Origin: Rutidosis leptorrhynchoides
Lineage: Eukaryota > Streptophyta > Magnoliopsida > Asterales > Asteraceae
NCBI RefSeq assembly: GCF_046630445.1
Contig: NC_092340.1
Coordinates: 35,734,001-35,798,000, forward strand
Direction of reading: 5' to 3'
DNA: 64,000 nucleotides
Below, piece after piece: positions 62,831 through 64,000 of this stretch (the first letter of the stretch is position 1; each line of letters starts with the position of its first letter). Under the pieces are notes generated by a model that saw only the letters and a program-made list of their open reading frames with translations, was not told where the DNA came from and ran no database searches. A program made the position numbers and the translations under genes.

Positions 62831-64000
62831 ATGAATATCTTATCTCTTAACATTCGTGGTATTGGACAGGATGATCGAAAGGATTGGATTCAAAAACTCT
62901 GTAGACAAGAAAAACCACAGGTGCTAGCACTCCAGGAAACCAAGTGTGGTGAGATCGAAGACAAAGTAATAGAGAATTTTTGGGGTTCTGAAAACTTCAA
63001 GTACATACAAAAACATGCAGTAGGTTTCTCGGGTGGGATGTTGTTAGTCTGGAACACTGATGTTTTTAATGTCAATCAAGCGATCGAAGGCGAATTCTTT
63101 TTAACTATCAAAGGACATTGGAAAGGTATCGATGAAGAAATAGCTTTTGTCAATGTCTACGGACCACATAACACCGCCAAGAAGAAACTAATGTGGGAAA
63201 GTTTAGAAAATCTTCTCAACTTTAAAGACATGCCTTGGTTACTTTGCGGGGATTTTAACGAGGTTAGAGGTTTAGACGAAAGATTAAATTGCGACTTCAA
63301 CAAACCCTGGTCGGATATGTTCAACGATTTCATCAATAAGTGCTGTTTAATTGAAATACCTCTTGGCGGCCAAAAGTTCACGAGAATCAGCGGAGACGGT
63401 TTAAAATTCAGTAAGTTAGATCGTTTCCTTGTCTCCAGCAAGTTTCATAATATCTGGCCAACTCTTTTCGCAAACACCTTGGATAGATTCACCTCCGACC
63501 ATTGCCCAATAATTCTCCGAGACCGAATCATCGACTTTGGCCCAAAGCCAATTAGAGTATTCAACGCTTGGCTCGATGATAAGGGTTCGGTGGAAGTCAT
63601 TTCAAATGCATGGAATTTACTTGTCGGTGGTAACCGTGGTGATTGCATACTTCGAAATAAGCTAAAAAACGTGAAAAAAGCACTCAACGATTGGAGCAAA
63701 ACAAACTTTGGTAAACTCGATATCGAGATCCAAGAACTAGCAGATTCGGTTAGCGAGTGGGAAAAGAATGCTCAGATCAGAATTTTATCTCAAACCGAGA
63801 GGGATACGTGGTTGAACGAACGTAAAGCATGGATTGAAAAAGAGAAAATCAAATGTAAAATGCTTAAACAAAAAGCCCGCATCAAATGGTCCCTTGAGGG
63901 AGACGAAAACTCAAAGTTCTTCCACAATTACGTCAAAAGGAGAAACACGAAAAATAATATTTTCGGCATTTCAATTAATGGTTGTTGGTCGGAGGAACCA
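62831..64000 (+). CDS. L1-type LINE ORF2, N-terminal endonuclease part (runs off the window)
   Basis: The frame opens at ATG 62831 (MNILSLNIRGIG) and stays open for all 390 codons to the window edge. It shows the apurinic/apyrimidinic-type endonuclease motifs in order: N-terminal LNIRG, LALQETKCG with catalytic Glu, FVNVYGPH, LLCGDFNEV, SKLDRFLVS and the SDHCPI catalytic Asp-His pair. Downstream is a charged linker with AWIEKEKIKCKMLKQKARIK and GDENSKFFHNYVKRR, the segment that precedes reverse transcriptase in plant L1 elements. Reverse transcriptase itself would lie outside the window. All visible key residues are kept, so the element may be young. Confidence 0.92.
   Translation, partial: MNILSLNIRGIGQDDRKDWIQKLCRQEKPQVLALQETKCGEIEDKVIENFWGSENFKYIQKHAVGFSGGMLLVWNTDVFNVNQAIEGEFFLTIKGHWKGIDEEIAFVNVYGPHNTAKKKLMWESLENLLNFKDMPWLLCGDFNEVRGLDERLNCDFNKPWSDMFNDFINKCCLIEIPLGGQKFTRISGDGLKFSKLDRFLVSSKFHNIWPTLFANTLDRFTSDHCPIILRDRIIDFGPKPIRVFNAWLDDKGSVEVISNAWNLLVGGNRGDCILRNKLKNVKKALNDWSKTNFGKLDIEIQELADSVSEWEKNAQIRILSQTERDTWLNERKAWIEKEKIKCKMLKQKARIKWSLEGDENSKFFHNYVKRRNTKNNIFGISINGCWSEEP

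Overview
This 64 kb window is plant nuclear DNA. It is AT-rich, with GT-AG introns, long LTR retrotransposon fossils, tRNA-derived SINEs, Helitron ends and a plant-type L1 LINE. Very long gypsy-type LTRs and an L1 whose first ORF carries an RRM both resemble what I know of Asteraceae genomes. That family-level assignment is inference, not proof.

Layout. 1-12.2 kb is a nest of LTR fossils: a minus-strand gypsy-type element (call it E2) with a 2.7 kb LTR at 7220-9950, split by a solo LTR (158-5814) that is itself split by another (2134-5486). E2 appears to sit in the first bases of a further LTR (C1, 9951-12240). 12.8-22.2 kb holds two solo LTRs of a second family (A), one in each orientation; the minus one contains C2, a relative of C1. 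22.2-25.5 kb holds the spliced 3' part of an unidentified gene and a Helitron 3' end. 25.7-31.4 kb is a foldback or MULE-like element interrupted by a copia element, whose left LTR is interrupted by C3, a third C-family LTR.

31.6-41.8 kb is the genic core: an eight-coding-exon hnRNP Q/LIF2-like RNA-binding protein gene and an eleven-exon gene for the beta subunit of protein geranylgeranyltransferase type I, both on the plus strand and both apparently whole. 42.9-55.6 kb looks like a minus-strand Helitron carrying a broken replication protein A-type gene, invaded by a non-autonomous gypsy-type element. 57.1-57.7 kb is a MITE with a CpG-rich core. 58.7-59.5 kb is a one-exon membrane-anchored protein gene on the minus strand. 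59.8 kb to the end is an L1 LINE with ORF1 complete and ORF2 open to the window edge.

The most unusual signal is in the LTRs. Three related C-family LTRs and one LTR of another element each carry, about 740-800 bp from their 5' end, an array of short hairpins. Within an array the loop is constant and the stems change in a compensating way. Between LTRs the loops are unrelated, so position and fold are kept while sequence is replaced. The C LTRs also carry pairs of GC-rich odd palindromes near both ends, with arms that also covary. Two family A LTRs share a tRNA-like A-box/B-box module at the same place, followed by TTA and TA arrays. I found these by eye; folding and covariation tests were not run.
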